A stretch of DNA of 64,000 nt from Mycteria americana (GCF_035582795.1 NC_134373.1:33512501-33576500); one strand, 5' to 3'; shown: positions 19,101-31,550, counted from the first letter of the stretch. The notes: generated by a model not told the origin, from the sequence alone. Translations and numbers: made by a program.

Positions 19101-22100
19101 GGGATTTGTGTGCCTAGTAGTAACAGTGGGTAACTGGAAACTAGGCTGCCATGTGCCGAACTGCCTTTTATAGGAGAAAGGTATTTAACATTGAAATAAT
19201 AGCACATACCAACCCAATGAAAGCAAGTGCTTTTTGATATGCAGAACTAAAGATTTAATTGAGGCTCAACACAAAAGCTGCATCAGAATTTAAAATAGTG
19301 CTGTACTGAGGATTGGTCATAGCTCCGTTAAATACTTTTAACAATGCAAAAGCTTGATGGTGCTTCAGCGCCTGCTTGTTTTTAGCTGAGCAGCCAGAAG
19401 TCTGGCATGAGCAGGCTGCTGGAGAAGAGGCCTTGCAGGCCCCTGGTACTGACTTTTGCCATAGGACTGTGACTGGCCCTCTGGTCGAGTCAGGCATGGG
19501 AGCGAGAGCTGCAGTGTAGCCAATTTGCCTGAAGTTCTGTGTGGTGTTACACTGCATGCAGCCACAGTTTTGAGACACAAGCTAACGTAAAGGCCCGCTT
19601 ATCTGTGGATCTTTTTTTCCCCAAGAGCTGTAAAGTTTTGATCAACAAGAGCTGAGGTTCTCCATGCCTTACAGGACACTTGCAGTTCTTTACAAGATTA
19701 GGCTGTAAGCCCCCACACAGCTTATTTTCACGTATGGTTGATATTCAATCTGTTCAGCACAACTCAAGTACTGGAAATCAGTACACTAGGATATATTCCC
19801 AATGATTTCAATGAGAGGCATGGGACAGTGGCATGGCTCTTTTTCTGTGGATCCGCTGCACACTTCACATAACCTCATCTGCTACATGGTCGATGCATAT
19901 AAGCTAAATCAAATGTTCTTACACTGAAGAACGTAGCCTGAACAAGAGCAATCATGGATTTCATGGATACTGGTCTCTGTTTGCTTATACTACACTATTA
20001 TTTATGTTACAGATTGAAAAGATACATAATCTTCTTTTATCTGCTGCATTCCAACAAATGAAAAAAAAAAAAGAACAACTACTAGGTACCTCCAAAATAA
20101 CCCACAAGTTGTACCAGCATGTTCCTGCTCAGTTCTGTAGCTCGGTGTGCCAAACTGGGTTTCACAGGATATATTCTCCACCACCAGGTAATAACTTGCT
20201 TTGGTGTCTTTAATCAAAATGAACAGTGACTGACTACTACAGTTGGATTAAAATCAGAAAAAATGGCATTCCTAAACAAGAATTGTTTCCTACCTGCATT
20301 TAAAGTCATATGAGCTTACTTTTTCATCTAGAGTAAGATTTTCCTCTTTTTCCTTCCTGATACTGTAGAGTCAGTAAGACTCTGGGAGGATGAGCCTGGA
20401 TTCTAGCCTAGCCCAGACACTGTTGACAGAATTGTTGATATACACATCGTGCCACCTCCAAGTTTTATTCTGTTGCATCACTCTTTAAAGAAAGTCAACA
20501 TCCTTATTTGCTTGCTGCAAACATGCATTCAACAGCTTCATGCTTTAAAGCATATTCAGAGGAATCGCAGAATAATTGAAGCTGGAAGGTACTTCTGAAG
20601 GTCATCTAGCCTAAGCCACTGCTCAAATCAGGTGTGATCAGAGGCAGCAGATAATCTGACTGAGCAGGCTGCCATTCAAACTAGAGTACACTTAGGTGTG
20701 GTGTCCTAAGAAGAAAGTTGTGGTGTCCATGAAACATTGTAGCAGACAGTGTAGTAGACAGATGTTTTCAGAAATGGAAAGAATAAGCATTTGGCACCTC
20801 ATCCTGCAATAGGTGAGGGGCATGGTATGTTGCTTGTCAAATGCAGAACTGGGATTTCAGGCAATAAATGGTTCAAAAAGTGGAGATTTCCCTTCCCTTT
20901 TCTATGCAATGTACGTGGCACATTTTCACACTTTCAAAGTAATAAAGAGGATGATGGTCTAATCATCATCGACACAAGAAGGAACAGAGACACCCAATCT
21001 ATTAATGCATGGCTCCGTGGCTGGTGTCATCGCCACGGATTTGGTTTTTTTGACAACGGGATGGCCTACACAGCACCGGGCTTGCTGGCGTCTGATGGGA
21101 TTCATCTTTCTCAAAGGGGAAAGAGAATCTTCGCTCAGGAACTTGTGGGGCTCGTCGACAGAGCTTTAAACTAGACTTGAAGGGGGAGGGGGATAATATC
21201 AGGCTTGCCCGAGGGAAGCTCAGGGACGATGTGCCATGGTTAGAGGGAGCGGGTGCCAGCGAGGGCACTCGGCCTGTGTCTCCAAGATGTGCGGGGTACG
21301 CCGGGGCACAGTCGAAGTCGAGCAGAGTTACGCTAGGGGATACTGAGGCAATAGGAGCCAAGAGGGAAATGCCAGGGAAACGCCTCAAAGCATAGAAGGG
21401 GTGTTCTTCTATGAAGGAGACACGGATGACAGCCCAGCTGAAGTGCCTCTACACCAATGCACGCAGCATGGGCAACAAGCAGGAGGAGTTGGAAGCCATT
21501 GTACATCAGGAAAACTATGATATGGTTGCCATCACGGAAACGTGGTGGGATGACTCGCACAACTGGAGTGCGGCGGTGGATGGCTATAAACTCTTCAGGA
21601 GGGACAGGCGAGGCAGGAGAGGTGGTGGGGTAGCCCTGTATGTTAGGGAGTGTCTGGATAGTTTAGAGCTCAATGATGGTGACGATAGGGTGGAGTGTCT
21701 ATGGGTAAGAATCAGGGGGAAGGCCAACAAGGCAGATATTGTGGTGGGAGTCTGTTACAGACCACCCAACCAGGATGAGGAGACAGATGAACTATTCTAT
21801 AAGCAGCTGGGAGAAGCCTCATGATCACTAGCCCTTGTTCTTGTGGGGGATTTCAACCTGCCGGATGTCTGCTGGAAATACAATACAGCAGAGAGGAAAC
21901 AGTCCAGGAGGTTCCTGGAGTGTGTGGCAGATAACTTCCTGACACAGCTGGTGAGCGAGCCAACTAGGGAAGGTGCCCCGCTGTACCTGTTGTTCATGAA
22001 CAGAGAAGGACTTGTGAGCCATGTGGTGGTTGGAGGCTGTCTTGGGCAGAGTGATCACGAAATGATAGAGTTTTTGATACGTGGAGAAGCGGCAAGGGGG

Positions 22101-25032
22101 GTCAGCAGAACTGCCACCTTAGACTTCTGGAGGGCGGACTTTGGCCTGTTTAGGAGACTGGTCGAGAGAGTCCCCTGAGAGGCAGCCCTAATGGGCAAAG
22201 GAGTCCAGGAAGGCTGGACATTCTTCAAGGAGGAAGTCCTAAAGGCACAAGAGCGGGCTGTCCCCAGGTGCCGAAAGACGAGCCGGTGGGGAAGAAGACC
22301 GGCCTGGCTGACTAGAGAGCTCTGGCTTGAACTCAGGAAAAAGAGGAGAGTCTATGACCTCTGGAAGAAGGGGCAAGCAACTCAGGAGGACTACAAAGGT
22401 GTAGCAAGGCTGTGCAGGGAGAAAATTAGAAGGGCCAAAGCTGAGCTAGAGCTCAATCTGGCTGCTGCTGTAAAAGACAACAAAAAACACTTCTTCAAAT
22501 ACATTAGCAGCAAAAGGAGAGCTAAGGAGAATCTCCAGCCCCTAATAGATGGGGGAAGGAACACAGTGACCAAGGATGAGGAAAAGGCTGAGGTACTTAA
22601 CGCCTTCTTTGCCTCAGTCTTTAATAGTAGGGCCAGTTGTTCTCTGGGTACCCAGCCCCCCGAGTCGGAAGATAGGGACGGGGACCAGAATGGAGCCCCC
22701 ATAATCCAGGGGGAAATGGTTAGTGACCTGCTGCACCACTTAGACACTCACAAGTCTATGGGGCCTGATGAGATCCACCCAAGGGTACTGAAGGAACTGG
22801 CAGAAGTGCTCACCAAGCCCCTTTCCATCATTTACCAGCAGTCCTGGCTAACTGGGGAGGTCCCTGCTGACTGGAGATTAGCTAATGTGACGCCCATCTT
22901 CAAGAAGGGCCGGAAGGAGGATCCAGAGGACTACAGGCCTGTCAGCCTGACCTCGGTGCTGGGGAAGCTGATGGAGCAGATCATCCTGAGTGCTATCACA
23001 TGGCATGTAGAGGATAACCAAGGGATCAAGCCCAGCCAGCATGGGTTCAGGAAAGGCAGGTCCTGCTTGACCAACCTGATCGCCTTCTACGACAAGGTGA
23101 CCCTACTGGTGGATGAGGGAAGGGCTGTGGATGTTGTCTATCTAGACTTCAGTAAAGCCTTTGACATGGTTTCCCACAGCATTCTCCTGGAGAAACTGGC
23201 AGCTCATGGCTTGGACAGGTGTACTCTTCGCTGGGCCGGGCCCAAAGAGTGGTGGTGAATGGAGTTTACTCCAGTTGGCGGCTGGTCACAAGCGGTGTTC
23301 CCCAGAGCTCTGTGTTGGGGCCAGTTCTGTTTAATATCTTTATCAATGATCTGGACGAGGGGATCGAGTGCACCCTCAGTAAGTTTGCAGATGACACCAA
23401 GTTGTGTGGGAGTGTTGATCTGCTGGAGGGTAGGCAGGCTCTGCAGAGGGACCTGGACAGGCTGGATTGATGGGCCGAGGTCAGTTGTATGAGGTTTAAC
23501 AAGGTCAAGTGCAAGGTCCTGCACTTGGGCCACAGCAACCCCATGCAACGCTACAGGCTTGGGGAAGAGTGGCTGGAAAGCTGCCTGGCAGAGAAGGACC
23601 TGGGGGTGTTGGTTGACAGCCGGCTGAGTATGAGCCAGCAGTGTGCCCAGGTGGCCAAGAAAGCCAATGGCATCCTGGCTTGTATCAAAAATAGTGTGGC
23701 CAGCAGGACTAGGGAAGTGATGGTCCCCCTGTACTTGGCACTGGTGAGGCCACACCTCGAATACTGTGTTCAGTGTTGGGTCCCCCACTACAAGAGGGAT
23801 ATTGGGGTACTGGAGCGTGTCCAGAGAAGGGCAACGAAGCTGGTGAAGGGTCTGGAGCACAAGTCTGATGAGGAGTGGCTGAGAGAGCTGGGGTTGTTTA
23901 GTCTGGAGAAAAGGAGGCTGAGGGGAGACCTTATCACTCTCTACAGCTACCTGAAAGAGGGCTGTAGAGAGGTGGGGTCGGTCTCTTCTCCCAGGTAACA
24001 AGTGACAGGACAAGAGGAAATGGCCTCAAGTTGCGCCAGGGGAGTTTTAGACTGGATATTAGGAAATTTTACTTCACTGAAATGGTCATCAAGCATTGGA
24101 ACAGGCTGCCCAGGGAAGTGGTTGAGTCGCCATCCCTGGAGGTATTTAAAAGATGTTTGGATGAGGTGCTTAGGGACATGGTGTAGTGGTGGACTTGGCA
24201 GTGCTAGGTTAATGGTTGGACTCAATGATCTTAAAGGTCTTTTCCAACCTATATGATTCTGTGATTCTGTAATTTCATTTCTTTCTTTGCACTTTTCCAT
24301 ATGATACTGTAATAGCATTTTTATGCAGCATTCTCCTTATAAATCCCAAAGCTTTTTTTGTAGTTTGCGTTATTAAAAACTTACCTTCTTTGGTGCTTAT
24401 CAGAGTCCCTAGTACATGATGACAGAAGTGTTTATATAAATACCTTGATATTTCTATCACTGGATTAACAGTTAAATCCAAACGGTCACCACTGAAGTAG
24501 CGGTTAAATTGGAACGGCCTTCAGCTGTCATTGCTCGTGATTTTGATGGGAGGTCAGAGCCACTTAATGCAAATTTACTTCCAAAAGGATGGCACGCATT
24601 GAGCAGTAACAAAAAACGTAATACTGAATCAAGAAGCAAGCAGTCTCTTAGTACTACCACCCTAAAAGAACCAATTGTTAAAGGCTTTTTTTTTTCTTCT
24701 GAAAAGTTTTCTTTTTTTTTCCAGAACAAAAGTATGGAGCTGGCATCTACTTTAAAAGGAACCCAAAAAGCCTAATGGAGGGTAAAGATATGTGGGAAAC
24801 AGACTCTAAAATGTATGTGTTCGAGGCTGATGTGTTAACAGGCTCATACACTAAAGGCAAGCCATCTTATATTATGCCACCGGCAGTCAAGGGGGATGCC
24901 ACTAAGGGGTATGACAGCTTAGTAGATGATGTAAACAATCCTGACACCTTTGTCATTTGCAACAGCATTGGGGCCCTTCCGCAATATTTGTTGACTTGTT
25001 CCCAAGTGAGGGAGAGGTATATGGCCCTCTGA
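10120..25032 (+). CDS. PARP9: PARP9, macrodomain PARP (complete)
   Basis: Ten coding exons: 10120-10134, 10630-10669, 12682-13517, 14967-15194, 15274-15492, 16736-16811, 17282-17656, 18427-18575, 20013-20187 and 24725-25032 (TGA). All phases agree, giving about 806 aa. Macrodomain 1 spans about residues 80-260 ([44 protein letters not shown]). Macrodomain 2 spans about 285-445 ([20 protein letters not shown]-like core). The PARP-like domain covers the last 200 or so residues ([37 protein letters not shown]). Where active PARPs have His-Gly, this protein has LYQHVP, so it probably lacks activity alone, as known for PARP9; activity on ubiquitin needs the DTX3L partner. The exon 1 ATG has a weak context (TTAATGG); the in-frame ATG at 10657 (GAGATGA) is an alternative start. 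The exon 4 donor (GAG^GTGATG) is the least certain border. Confidence 0.94.
10670..12681 (+). other. PARP9 intron 2
   Basis: A 2-kb intron. The longest open frame (about 11913-12335, 140 codons) shows no domain similarity and was not accepted as an exon. No repeat was identified with confidence. Confidence 0.5.
14300..14347. repeat. Perfect 24-bp tandem duplication
   Basis: Two exact adjacent copies (14300-14323 and 14324-14347) of a unit beginning GAGGAAAACATG lie in PARP9 intron 3. The exact identity implies a recent slip or duplication, or an assembly duplication. Confidence 0.9.
16085..16150 (+). mobile_element. Short CR1 LINE 3' end fragment
   Basis: GGTTGGAACTAGA followed by TTAAGGTCCCTTCCAACCC and ATTCTATGATTCTA is a CR1 3' terminus. 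Its tail words (ATTCTATG) differ from the ATTCTGTG copies, so it is another CR1 subfamily. It lies in PARP9 intron 5. Confidence 0.85.
17001..17051. repeat. Spaced 18-bp direct repeat
   Basis: TCAAACATAACAGTGCCT occurs at 17001-17018 and again at 17034-17051, a 33-bp period, in PARP9 intron 6. It is a minor duplication without evident function. Confidence 0.85.
20571..20660 (-). mobile_element. Degraded CR1 fragment, reverse orientation
   Basis: GGAATCGCAGAATAATTGAAG followed by GCTGGAAGGTACTTCTGAAGG and TCATCTAG resembles the reverse complement of a CR1 3' end (AGAATGGTT...TTGGAAGGGACCT...TCATCTAG). It is diverged and short, in PARP9 intron 9 just ahead of the long CR1. Confidence 0.6.
20971..21174 (+). 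pseudogene. CR1 ORF1 C-terminal part (esterase-like)
   Basis: The frame ends ...[18 protein letters not shown]...ALN and a TAG stop at 21172. This matches the C-terminal end of the SGNH/esterase-like domain found in ORF1 of CR1-type LINEs, with the DGIHLS Asp/His block visible. The N-terminal part is missing by 5' truncation, so the frame is not functional. Followed after about 240 bp by ORF2. Confidence 0.75.
21411..23998 (+). pseudogene. CR1 ORF2 (endonuclease and reverse transcriptase), broken
   Basis: The endonuclease part begins [19 protein letters not shown] and has AITETWWDD and [11 protein letters not shown]. The reverse transcriptase part has [53 protein letters not shown] and the catalytic FADDTKL. 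The frame is broken by in-frame stops at 21822 (TGA, probably a decayed CGA), 22176 (TGA in place of Trp) and 23468 (TGA, probably a decayed CGA). A small frame-shifting deletion lies near 23234, and a TAA closes the frame at 23996. It cannot encode a working protein. Two of the stops look like methyl-CpG decay. It is an intronic passenger in PARP9. Confidence 0.92.
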
Positions 25033-27711
25033 GGAAACCAGTAGCATCCTGAGTAAGAATTAATCAGAACTGTAGCTATTGGAAGACTCCCCTCAGAACA
25101 AAGTCTCGTACTTAGATTTTAAGAGGATGCTCTACCTAGTAAATGCTGTGATCCAAGTGCCTCGTGCAAAGTGCTCCGAAACATCGGTGAACAAAAAAAG
25201 TAAGTCAATACCTTGAGGAGATTAGAAAAAAAATTATCTGTGACTGCAAAAGGAAGGGAAAGCATCACAAAATACAGTTTAACATTTATCTGGTCATTTA
25301 CTTTATGCCTTAAAGTGTTCTGAGCGTGTGACTATACGCTTGATGTTTGTGTAGGTTGCCATTCTTACATTACATTTGCTTAATCTGAGATATTGCATAT
25401 ATTAGCAAAACCCAAGAAATCTTGGTTGTGCCTTTGATTCTTAAATTTTCTTTTGACTTAAATAGCTGACTGTATCAGGTGAAAGCTGTTTCCTAGTTAG
25501 GGACATGCTATTAAATACACATCGTTATGACAAATGTGAGGCAATACTTCATGATTTCTAACAGTAGTTGCTGTTACAGTTTTTATTAGTTAAGAGATTC
25601 CGAGCATTGTAGATACATGTATTCAAAATAAAAAGTATGAATGACACTGTCAGCTAACCTGTTATTTTTCCATATAGTCTTAAGAATGTGACTTGGACTG
25701 TATTTGAGCTTCAGATTTCTCAGTGCTGTTCAATCTCTTTGAAAGGCTACAAAATAGCAGAGAACTGGTTCAGGCTACAGCTTGAAATTGCTCTTCCATT
25801 AATCTACCTTTACCAATATCTTTTAAAGATTACGGTGTCAACCTTGTAGCTAGGTATCCCCATGTTGTTTCTGTAGTGACCTGAAGCCAGTAAATGGAAA
25901 AGCCTAAGAGCTAGTATACTCCTTTCAGCGCAAAAGGGGATTCAGTCCAGCTCTCAGGTACTTTGAAACTTTCTGTACTAAAGCCTGAAACTGTGTCTGA
26001 TCTTAGCAGGATTTAAAAACAAATTATTGCCCCGAACTAAAAGCTACTACCAGATTTGTCCAATCTGAAGCATTTAAAACCACCAGTTATGGTCCTAACT
26101 GAACACCTGACCAGCTTATAACAGTGCTGTAATACAGAAATAAAGGCTCATCTGCCAATGTCACGTCTGCTTCTAGATTGACAAGTCATCTATGGTTGAA
26201 ACTGTAGTTATCTGGGGAGAAGAAAGGCTCGCATAAAATTATTAAAAAACAACAGCTGTCATATGAAAAGCATTTCATCCACATGTAAAGCACTGTGCTA
26301 GCAGAGAGCAGTCTGAACCCTAAAACATAGATGAAATCAGCATTTAATAAAACTCTTCAAAATAATTTGTTAATGAACTCCCAGCACATTTGTACTGCAC
26401 CTGCAACTCCCAAGATAGCAGTCATAGTGCTAGGAACCACTCACAAGTCCAAAAGAAATTATGTTATAAAAGTCTAATTCTGAACTTTTAAGTGAGGTTG
26501 CAAGTGGAAAAATTTTTAGAACCATTGCAAAACAAAGTTTTTAATTAATATAATAATATTTGGGGGGTTTTAAAATTATTTTTAAGATTCGCTATGTCTA
26601 CATTGTTGCAAAAGGGTAGCTTTTGTACCGTGTGAGCCTACGCTCTAGTGTAACATCAAATGGGACACCCCCCCCCCCCCCCCCCCCCCCGCCATGAACT
26701 TGTAAGAACCATCTAATACATACATGTCTTGTTCTCACAGAAATCCCAAGGTTGCTTTTAGACAGTATGCTGGAAGTTTGAAAACAGAATTAGTCTATTT
26801 CTGTTTTAACTTTCCATTTAAGCAACCAATTCTTCTCCTCTATTTCTGTCCCATTTTTTCTTATGTTTCTTGATTCACATGTTACTGCCAGGAAAACACC
26901 CAGCTGTAGGTTTGAGGTTTGTTAGGCAGCACTGAACAAGAATTAGCTCTTATTTCAGCTTGTTTCAAGAGGTTTCATTTTTTTAAAGGAGTTTCATGGC
27001 AGGAATTTTTTTTTCCCCTGTTTTCTTTTTTGAAAAAATTCGGTATGGAGTTTCTGAACTACTGCAACAATTTCTAACAAGCATCAGTTTTCAGAAAACC
27101 TCAAAGAATTTTTTTTTGGCACAATGTAACATCTTTTCTCCTACTCGGAATAAAGAACAGTTTTCATAGTGCAGTATTATTTTTAATACTGTCACAAAAG
27201 TACTGGTAACAATGTATTTCATTTAATAACCTTTTTATTAACTTTGCAACTCTTCTTAACAGCATCTGAAAAACGTTGGTAGTCAGTTTAATAGAAAAAA
27301 TAATTACTGAGAAAATTCTAACAGCTTACTCGAATACCCAGCACATACGTCCTTCTCTCTCCACATACACCTGCAGTTTATAAAGATACAGTCTTACTGA
27401 ATATTTATCTTGCATTTTATTATAGCTAGATTTTTTTCTAGTATATAATTTCTACTGAAGTTCACCTGTGCTCTCTGCACTTTGTGATATAATATATATT
27501 CTATATTTATATATAGTTTTTTAAAAACTGGTAATGTAAGAGGTTGTATATAATTATTTTCATCTTGTCCTCAAAAAGAATAATTTCATATACAGAAACT
27601 AGAAAACAAACCCAGCACAAACGAGATGTATCAAGTAGTACATATTAAAATAATTACCACAGTAATTGAAAATTCCTGATCTTAGTCCTACAATAATCAG
27701 TTAACTAGAGG
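25033..27711. other. Convergent 3' region between PARP9 and FAIM
   Basis: No coding sequence seen. PARP9 3' UTR runs rightward; AATAAA occurs at 25627-25632 and 26139-26144. FAIM 3' UTR runs leftward from 27711; a minus-strand AATAAA (plus TTTATT) lies at 27234-27239. The middle is AT-rich and includes a C23 homopolymer at 26668-26690. No CR1 tail is visible here. Confidence 0.6.
26668..26690. repeat. C23 homopolymer
   Basis: Twenty-three consecutive C on the plus strand (G23 on the minus strand), in otherwise AT-rich DNA between the PARP9 and FAIM 3' ends. Length is likely polymorphic and error-prone in sequencing. Confidence 0.95.
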
Positions 27712-30700
27712 CTACTCCACAGCCTCTGGGATTTCTCTGTCATCCACAATAAGGGTATGAATAATTCCTTCCTTTCGTTTTCCACTACTGACAGCCTTAA
27801 TGCGACAGCTGTGATCACCAACACTGAAGTGAGTTTCAGTCCCATCTTCTACAAATTCACCCTGGGAGAAAGGAGACAAGAAGAAAACCAGGCACACGCT
27901 ATTTTAGTAAAATAAAAGCTTGAGCGCATCAGACTGCTTCCAAAATCAAGATCACTTGCAGTTCCCACAACTAGAGCAGCCGTAGGTAGCTGTGACAAAT
28001 ACAGCGCAAATGCTGAGTAAAGCTGCAGAATCTCAGATAGGGCTTTGTCGAGGTGTCCAGTTAAAGATTTATGGGTATTAGATGACAATCAAAATTACAC
28101 ATAATCAGAAATGGTAAAGTTGGAGTTTGTGAATTAATGTCGTTGATCCATGTCAGTAAAACAAAACCAGAAAAGACAGTTTCCTTCCGAGTTGTGCAGT
28201 ACAGCCAGTAAATACCACACAAACCTGCGCTGAAGGGGCAGTAAAACGTGAAGGATTGAGTGGTACTTTCTACAGCAGGACAAAGAGATCCCCGAACTGA
28301 GTGTAACAGTTGTCTATTTTGGATACACAGCTCCTGCTGCAGTTATGCAATTTCCTGCTACGGATTTTGCCACACATGGCTGTGTTTTTGTCATCATCTT
28401 TGGGAGAGCAGAAAAATCTGTGTGCCACTCTAATGCAAGCACAGTTTGGCAACTAAACCTGTACTCATAGCTTGCAAGAATATCTCCTAGTGCATTTATT
28501 ACATTATAGAAAAGGCTGAGAACAATCAAGAGCAGAAGTTCTGATTCACTGAGAGAGGATGTTTCTTCCCCTGATTACCGAAGAATCGTTTGGTGAATCT
28601 TTTCATCCTATTCTCAAGTACAGCAAAACTGTTGATTTTACAATTTGTACCCATCCAGGGGATTACTTGTGGCAGTAGTAATCATGGTGACAACTCTCTG
28701 GTGAGAAAGCATATCCTTCAAGGACGGGGAAGCCTACACAGTATGCACATTGAAACCCATCATAATATAAAGACACTAAATAGATTAAGCCTTCTGGTTG
28801 TCAACCTGCTCTAAAAATTAATGCAGATGTGACAGAAAGACAAAAGATTTTATTTGTTCCAACAAGGCTCTTGAGCCCAAAGTGTTAGGGACCATCTCAA
28901 GATAGAAAAAAAGTCGTCAGTCATAACAGACTATATGTGTTGAACTTTCAGTCACCACTAACACGAGCAGGTTTGGATGAGGTGGCTCTACACTCTACAT
29001 CAAACTCAAGTCCCTCCCACTCCCCTGAATGTTCTCTCCCTAAAAACCCTGGACAACCAACCCAGAAGATTTATTTTGCTTGTCTAAAAAGTGTAAACAA
29101 AAGTACTGTTTATCCTTAAATAGACAGATGTTTGGCATCCTAGCTGAAATACTGTCAGCTGTAAAATACAGTGAAGGACATTTGGAACAGACTAATAGTG
29201 TACTGGCTGCCTAGGCGTATGCTCATACTCTGTGCTAAAGTGAGGTAATGTGCCTCTCTGTGGCTTATTTTGCTAAGCTCTGGTTATCTAGCCATAGCCT
29301 AGGAAAAGCCTTTGGAAATGATTACGTACCGCTGTTTCCATTTTTTGACCATTGCACCACACATCCATAGTGTCCTTTTCTGTGGAGGAAAGAGAAAACA
29401 AAAAGTACAAAGAACAAGATATTTTTGTTTTCCCCTACAGACAGGAAGATCTAGGAATTTTAAAAATTTACTGTTGAATTTTACTTTCAGTTCCCAAAAG
29501 TTGTTCCTAATTAGCCACAGTACCTGGGTTACAGAATTTGTTCTTGCATTGGAGAGATGGGAGGCTCTGTCATCAGGGGGCAAACAACTGTTGCTATGAA
29601 CATACATTTTTACCTCTCCCTAGGCCTGGCTATTAACACTGGGTTGTTCTGAATATTGTCAGAGATGTTAAACTGAAAATCATTCTTAAACTGAATATCT
29701 TGAAGACAGAAAAATGAAGTAATTTCTGCTAATTATTTGTGTGCTGTTTCAATGAAGCTCTAACATTTTTTCCAGGTGGTTTTAATTCAAAAGCAGCATT
29801 ATTTAACATCCATCAAACTGTTTGTATTCTTAAAATATCCTTGAAAACCCAAGTACCACTTTAAATATGAATCTTAAGATTTTTTTCATTTGAAACAGAA
29901 TATTCTTTTACTTCTCCCAGCACATCCTCCTTGAATTACTTTGCTCTAGAATTCACATTACTGACATTGTCATCCACAGGACATCAGCAGAGAGCTCAAC
30001 ACTGCTTGCCTTTTAAGTAAGCACAGGGAGATTAGAAGTCTGTGAGGAGCCTGATCTGTTTCTGGCATTAAAATTGTATTTCTTCGCCGCCCCTCTTCAT
30101 CTTAGGGCAGTTCATTCTGTCCTGAGGCTGAAGAAGAGATCATAGCCCCAGATCTCTTGGCTTCAGGTCTAACCATACAGCAATACCTAAGTGAAAGTTT
30201 TCCCACTAGATGCCACAGACAAATTCCTCAGGGGATCCCTTCCTCCCATCTGCTTGTTATGTATTTGGGAAAGGGGGGCAGAAGAGAAGAAACATAATCT
30301 GAAGGTTTTAGATTAAATTTGTAGTTAAGAAGTGATGCAGAAAAAGGATGCTGATTAATCTATCAAAAACGTAGAATAACATTGTTGCACTTCTTCAGTT
30401 AAAAACTCCTTGACCTTGGCTTATGATTTTTGGAAGGAAAGCCTGGTTACCTGGTTTACAAACTTACACACACAGTGGGTTTGATCACATCGCAGATAAC
30501 ACTTCTATAAGATGCTTCACCTGAAGAACTGTCTTGCTAGGCCAGCTTTATGGATACAAAAGCCATAACTCCTTCCAACCCTTTTTTTTTTTTTTCCCTT
30601 CTTTTAAATCTAGAGCATACTGCTGTAGAACAGAACACTGACAGCAGGCTCACACAGGTGTAACAAGACCATTATTTTTCAGACTGTCTTTGGCATCTAA

Positions 30701-31550
30701 TTCCAAACTTCTAGACCACTCAGGATTTCACACTGAAACAGTGCTAGCCACTGAACTATGCTTTCTCTTCATTACCAGCTATTAAATGCATACAAGTTTA
30801 TTCAAAGGCAGCAACATGAAGCCACTCAATGTTTACTTACCTAGAACAACTCTATAGTCTGTACCACCCAAGCTCAGTACCCAAGTGTTGGTTGTTTTTG
30901 ACCTGTTCTCCATATACTTCTTGAGGCTCTTTCCATTGATCTCCAAAGTATATTCATATGCAAAGCCACTGACTGCATCAATGTTAATAGTAGCTTTTGT
31001 TTTGGCTGCTCCAACAGTGAATGTTTCTTTACCCACTAATTTAAACATCCATTCTTTTCTTATTTCTTCCTGTAGAATAAAACAGAGACAATGGGTATTA
31101 ACTGATAAACCTGAATGCAGGTTTTACTTTAAAAAAAAATTTAACTAGAACTCGGGAAACAGCTCAATACTGAACTATTATTTCAGAATGAACGAATACA
31201 CAATATTCTGTATGTCTAAAGTGCCTCTGCCCAAGGACAGCAAAGCACTTCATGAATACTCACACCTTAATTGTAACTGAAAAAAAGAATGATGCAGTTC
31301 ATTAAATTAGGTAAAGTTAAATCAACTGAATATACCTCACTTGCATTTATTAGTCTTTTGTTTGTTCTGATGCCTGTTGCATGGAAGTGCACTTATATAA
31401 GCTGTACCATAGTGAATTTTGAGCACATAGCAATTTCACCTTTCCATCAACATAGACAACACGTTTTCCTGAAGTGGTCCCATGTTCAAATTCAATCTTA
31501 TGAACACCATCACTTAAAGCTACTTCCCAAACAGCCACCAAATCTGTCAT
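27712..31550 (-). CDS. FAIM: FAIM, Fas apoptotic inhibitory molecule, short isoform (complete)
   Basis: Four coding exons on the minus strand: 31550→31440, 31069→30841, 29379→29330 and 27861→27712 (TAG). Phases agree and give exactly 179 aa, the length of the human short isoform. The protein starts MTDLVAVWEVALSDGVHKIE and contains GTTSGKRVVYVDGK, WMFKLVGKETF, INIDAVSGFAYEYTLEINGK, DVWCNGQKMETA and GIIHTLIVDDREIPE. FAIM is a cytosolic all-beta protein that limits Fas-triggered death and counters protein aggregation. Its promoter is probably the CpG island near 34.6 kb shared with CEP70. The exon holding the ATG has its acceptor at 31575 (CCATAG^GTCTCTG), leaving 25 nt before the ATG that stay open in frame; see the separate long-isoform exon. 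Confidence 0.97.

Larger units (their letters stand above)
20940..24270 (+). mobile_element. Long, 5'-truncated CR1 LINE
   Basis: About 3.3 kb in the last PARP9 intron, sense to the gene. It holds the 3' half of ORF1, nearly all of ORF2 and the 3' tail (CCAACCTATATGATTCTGTG). The 5' border near 20940 is approximate because the earlier part of ORF1 is not recognisable. The 3' tail closely matches the fragment at 4862-5066. Confidence 0.93.

Noticed and set aside
21002-24318. Long minus-strand frames (for example 23204-24013) as genes
   Set aside because: They are antisense shadows of the CR1 ORF1 and ORF2, which carry clear endonuclease and reverse transcriptase motifs on the plus strand.
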